A stretch of 64,000 nt of DNA, taken from positions 3,348,001 through 3,412,000 of the forward strand of contig NC_089549.1 of the NCBI RefSeq assembly GCF_040115645.1. Direction: 5' to 3'. Of the stretch, positions 60,801-64,000 are shown piece by piece (within the stretch, counting starts at the first letter, position 1; each line of letters starts with the position of its first letter). This DNA is from Euwallacea fornicatus (taxonomy: Eukaryota > Arthropoda > Insecta > Coleoptera > Curculionidae). A program made the translations under genes and the position numbers. Below the pieces are notes generated by a model. It was not told where the DNA came from, ran no database searches, and saw only the letters and a list, made by a program, of their open reading frames with translations.

Positions 60801-63800
60801 TGGTACGTATCTTTTACCTTCATCAACAGACCCCCATTTAGTTTACTCCCGCACTTCCTTTAATAAAAAAAACTTTCACTTCGTTTTCTTCCCCAATGGA
60901 ACCGTTCTTTGAGGTTGCACTCACACGGGCAGATCTCCCATGTTAACTGAACTCTTCACATCAACATCTTCGTTGCGCGAAATCCTGAGATACTCGCCAT
61001 GCCTCTATCAGAACGAAGTCGTTTGTCATTATTAAATGCGTAAAAGGCTATAAATTGATTGAATATTGTAGTGTTCTGTGTATATCGCAAAATTCCTGCA
61101 CACATACGAGAAAGTTCTGTCTAAATGATTTATCTAAATCAGCGCCTATAGTAATTAGCGTATATGTAATTACTAAGTCTTTAGAGAAATCAGTTCTATA
61201 TGTCGTGCCGAACCGCACTTGTTCTAACCATTCAACATCGAAATTTTTACCGAAGGTATTTTAATAGGTTGAGTCTGAAGTGCAGTTTAGCAGATTTCTT
61301 TAATGGGGGCATTGAATTCTCAATGGGTAGAGATATACCAGCGGTATATGATATTTCCTGTTGCAATTAAGCTTAAGTTCGGTTCGAAACGCTACCACTC
61401 GTTCAGTGCATCTTAAATTGATTGCTGTTCATAACGAGTGGATCCCACATGAAACGTTTTGAGTACCGTTAAATTATTATTAATTACTTTAAACTATTAC
61501 GGGCAGACACTCATGTGCCTGGCTTGTCAGAATTACTGTTGATGAGTATTCTTGGCGAAAAGGCGCAAACAAAGCGTCAAAGTATTATTCCATTGAGTCT
61601 CTCCTGCAAAAATCAAATTGGGAAAAGGACAAAGCATTTAACCGTTTCAAAAGAGAATAATAACGAATTTTGACGGCTAGTGACCCGCTTCAGTGCACCG
61701 AATTCGATTGTTAACTACTCACAAGATTGTAAGACAATGGGGGGCTTGATTGTGTCAGGGAACAGACGGTCTGAATCACTTTTTATTTTCGGTAGTCGAA
61801 ATATTAAAGCTCAAAGAAAGCAAAAGGGCCTCACTGAATTCCCGGTTCATTATTAAATCTCAACATGCCTAAAATATAAGATGATACGCATTATCTCATT
61901 AGCGAGACAGGCTGCAAATAATAAACGTCGGATCTCTCTTAATAAACACTGATAAATCGCTCTGCCCAAAATTATACTAGTTACCAGTACGAGTATCTAA
62001 TTCCAGCAATTTCAGGAGCTAGCCAATTAATTACCTCAAAACTTTTGGGCTGGTTAATCTTCAGCCTTTACCTTCAACTTGTTCACAAACAGAAATTTCG
62101 GGCTCTTTATTTTAAATAATACCCACCCCGAAGTTCAAATTAGCGAAAATCATTTGTCTAAGTCAGACGGGGGTAAGAAGTTAACTAATTTTCTCCGTAT
62201 TTCGCACATTTCAGTGGACTGAAGTCGGTATTATTCTGCAAATTTATATGGATTAGGCGATTTGTCAAAAGAGGTCGGTTGGCTGCTAATTTGAGGCCTG
62301 AAGGATGTGCGAAGATGTTGTTAATTACTGTATGCATTGTACGAAAATTTTAGCTGGTTATTTTGTACCAAGCCAAGACCTTGGCCTCTTACGGAAGACA
62401 AGGCCCATTTTACTGCTCCATTCGAGAGAAAATTCAATGTAAACTTTTACTGAAAGATACATCGAGGAATTTGACTGATTTTAATCTATCCTTTTTCTGT
62501 GATTTTCATATTAATTTCACCACAAGAGAAATTGCATAAAAAGCACGAAACACACGTCCACACATTTCAATGGATTGTCGTTTTTTGGATCTGCAGCACA
62601 TCAAATTGCGCCTACATCTTTTTTGACTGAATTTGCCTGAGCGCTTTTTATGCTCTTTCGCTTAAAAGTGTGACTTGCAAAACTGCTCCTTTCATCCACG
62701 TAGTAGGAAATACTTAAAAGAAATCATCCTCAAAATTTACCTTGAATAAAGGCGCTCGAAAAAACTGCAGCACCTCAAACTTGAACTCATTTTTCCTTTG
62801 AAAGTTGATTCTAATTTTTAAGCTGTTTTCATTGCATTATCACTTTAAGCTCTCAATTCTGATTTTTACCCACTTATACTGCATGCTTTGAGGAAGTAAT
62901 CCTGAAATTTTAGCTTCAGTAGACACTATCAATCATTTTTTACTTGGAAGTTTTACCCTAATTCCTGTCAATTCTTAGAGCAATTTTCATTAAATTGTTG
63001 CTTTAAATGTGAGACATCGAGAATTGCTCTTTTTACCCTGCTAATACAGAATGTTTTAAGAAATTTATTTTGAAAATTTTTTTGAACCTGTGACGCTAAA
63101 CTCGCCTCAAATTCGTTAAATAATTTTCATTAATAATGTGGTCCCTTTAAAAGTAAAGCTTCCACAACTTCTAATTTCCCCTACTTAAAAAGAGAATATT
63201 TTGAGAAATATATTTTAAAGTCATTCTTGAATGAAAGCTCTGTACATAAAGCTGCGCAACTTCACGTTTTGGCTATTTTTACATCAGACAGACACATAGG
63301 CAGAGTTTCAAAAGTAAACTTTCCAAAACTTCTTTTTAGCTACTTAATACATTTTATAGGAGGTTTGCCGTTCTAGGGACGATTGATTTTAAGTACGGTT
63401 TGACACATTAGGATAATTGGTTATTCTCTAACCCTGGAATCTGATATAATGGAGATGATCGAAGATCAACAAATTAAAATAATTTTATAATTTATTATCA
63501 TGTTAATTGTTTAAAAGCTTGAAACTAAAATAAGGAGGTGTGAAAAACAGCAGCAAATTCTGAATTGCAGAATTTGAAAGATTATACATAAAATGTTTAT
63601 CTCTCAGATAGTTTAGTTCATCTGGCCAGATATAAGGAAGCACTAAGCTTTAAGTGGGAGTAATATAGAACGATGGAAATAGTTTCCAGAGAAATGTCAA
63701 AGAATTATGTAGGTACTTGATGTTTCCTTCAGAGAAGTTTATAGCAGTCCCCTTCGTACGAAGTTCGATAAAGACTTTCACAACCACGCAGTCATATTTT

Positions 63801-64000
63801 CCTCCATACAAGTATTTTTGAATAATTGTTAAGTACTTTCAGACAGGTCGAATAACGAAATACTCTGCATTTAAATTTTGGGTCAAAAAACATAAGAGGA
63901 AACCATCAAGACTAGAGATGTCGATCAACTCAACTCAAATATGGTTAAGTTGATAAATGAGATATACCTGCATACATCCTTAAAACTATAAAATATCCTT
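57826..64000 (+). other. First large intron of slit (runs out of the window)
   Basis: No further slit exon (leucine-rich repeats with LxxNxL pattern) is visible on the + strand up to 64000, so at least 6.2 kb of intron follows the first coding exon. It contains a GC-rich block at 58555-58790 and degenerate tandem repeats at 62665-63371. Large first introns of this gene carry enhancers in other insects; which parts do so here is unknown. Confidence 0.75.
62665..63371. repeat. Degenerate tandem repeats of about 150 bp
   Basis: About four and a half units follow one another: 62665-62841, 62842-63001, 63002-63144, 63145-63306 and a partial at 63307-63371. Each carries in order a TTTAAAAGTGTGA-like start, an AACTTCTTTTTACC-like block, CTACTTAATACAGAATGTTTTGAGGAA-like parts, a CCTCAAATTC-like block and TTTTCATTAAAT. 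Substitutions are many, so the array is old. It is inside the slit intron. Unit borders are approximate, because I aligned them by eye. Confidence 0.55.

Noticed and set aside
61370..61410. GGTTCGAAA motif resembling a tRNA T-arm
   Set aside because: No matching acceptor stem, D-arm or anticodon arm could be folded upstream.

Overview
The window reads as a piece of an AT-rich insect nuclear genome. Genes are split by introns of about 50 nt plus a few multi-kilobase ones, all with GT-AG borders. All four recognisable protein genes are animal genes, and relics of Tc1/mariner-type DNA transposons lie between them. The chitin-binding cuticle-type gene and the insect-like CASK and Slit sequences point to an insect; the many short introns would fit a beetle, but that order-level guess is inference. 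I see no bacterial operon, CRISPR array or prophage, and I found no tRNA or rRNA gene by eye.

Layout. (1) 286-2240, + strand: the 3' end of CASK, covering the hook region and the whole guanylate-kinase-like domain in five exons, with a possible alternative terminal exon at 1125-1241. (2) 2.3-34.5 kb: a gene-poor stretch with a mariner-type fragment (about 6.6-6.9 kb), a promoter-like block with a consensus splice donor (about 7.74-8.09 kb), a Tc1 relic on the minus strand (11.25-12.2 kb), a Tc1 element with its catalytic core deleted between long inverted repeats (21.7-22.96 kb), a 1-kb inverted-repeat element (27.69-28.69 kb) and a non-autonomous Tc1 derivative directly beside it (28.70-29.23 kb). 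(3) 34.5-43.97 kb, + strand: a 12-coding-exon gene for a secreted protein of about 1,339 residues with one chitin-binding type-2 domain, a very long low-complexity middle and a helical C-terminal region. (4) 44-49.4 kb: a decayed Tc1 element with long inverted repeats (46.78-48.33 kb). (5) 49.41-51.82 kb, + strand: a complete six-exon ortholog of CRLF3 (coiled coil, fibronectin III with a WSPWS motif, SPRY-like C-terminus). (6) 57.55-57.83 kb, + strand: the first coding exon of slit (signal peptide and first LRR N-terminal cap). The rest of the window is its first large intron, which holds old, degenerate tandem repeats near 62.7-63.4 kb.

The four genes do not form a pathway or operon; they are separate neighbours on the same strand. 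The points most worth following are the candidate alternative 3' exon of CASK, the architecture of the large chitin-binding protein, the signal-peptide-like mini-ORF at 31.2 kb, the three promoter-like blocks ending in consensus donors, and the CGA-to-TGA decay pattern in one transposon relic. I found nothing that can honestly be called a new biological system.
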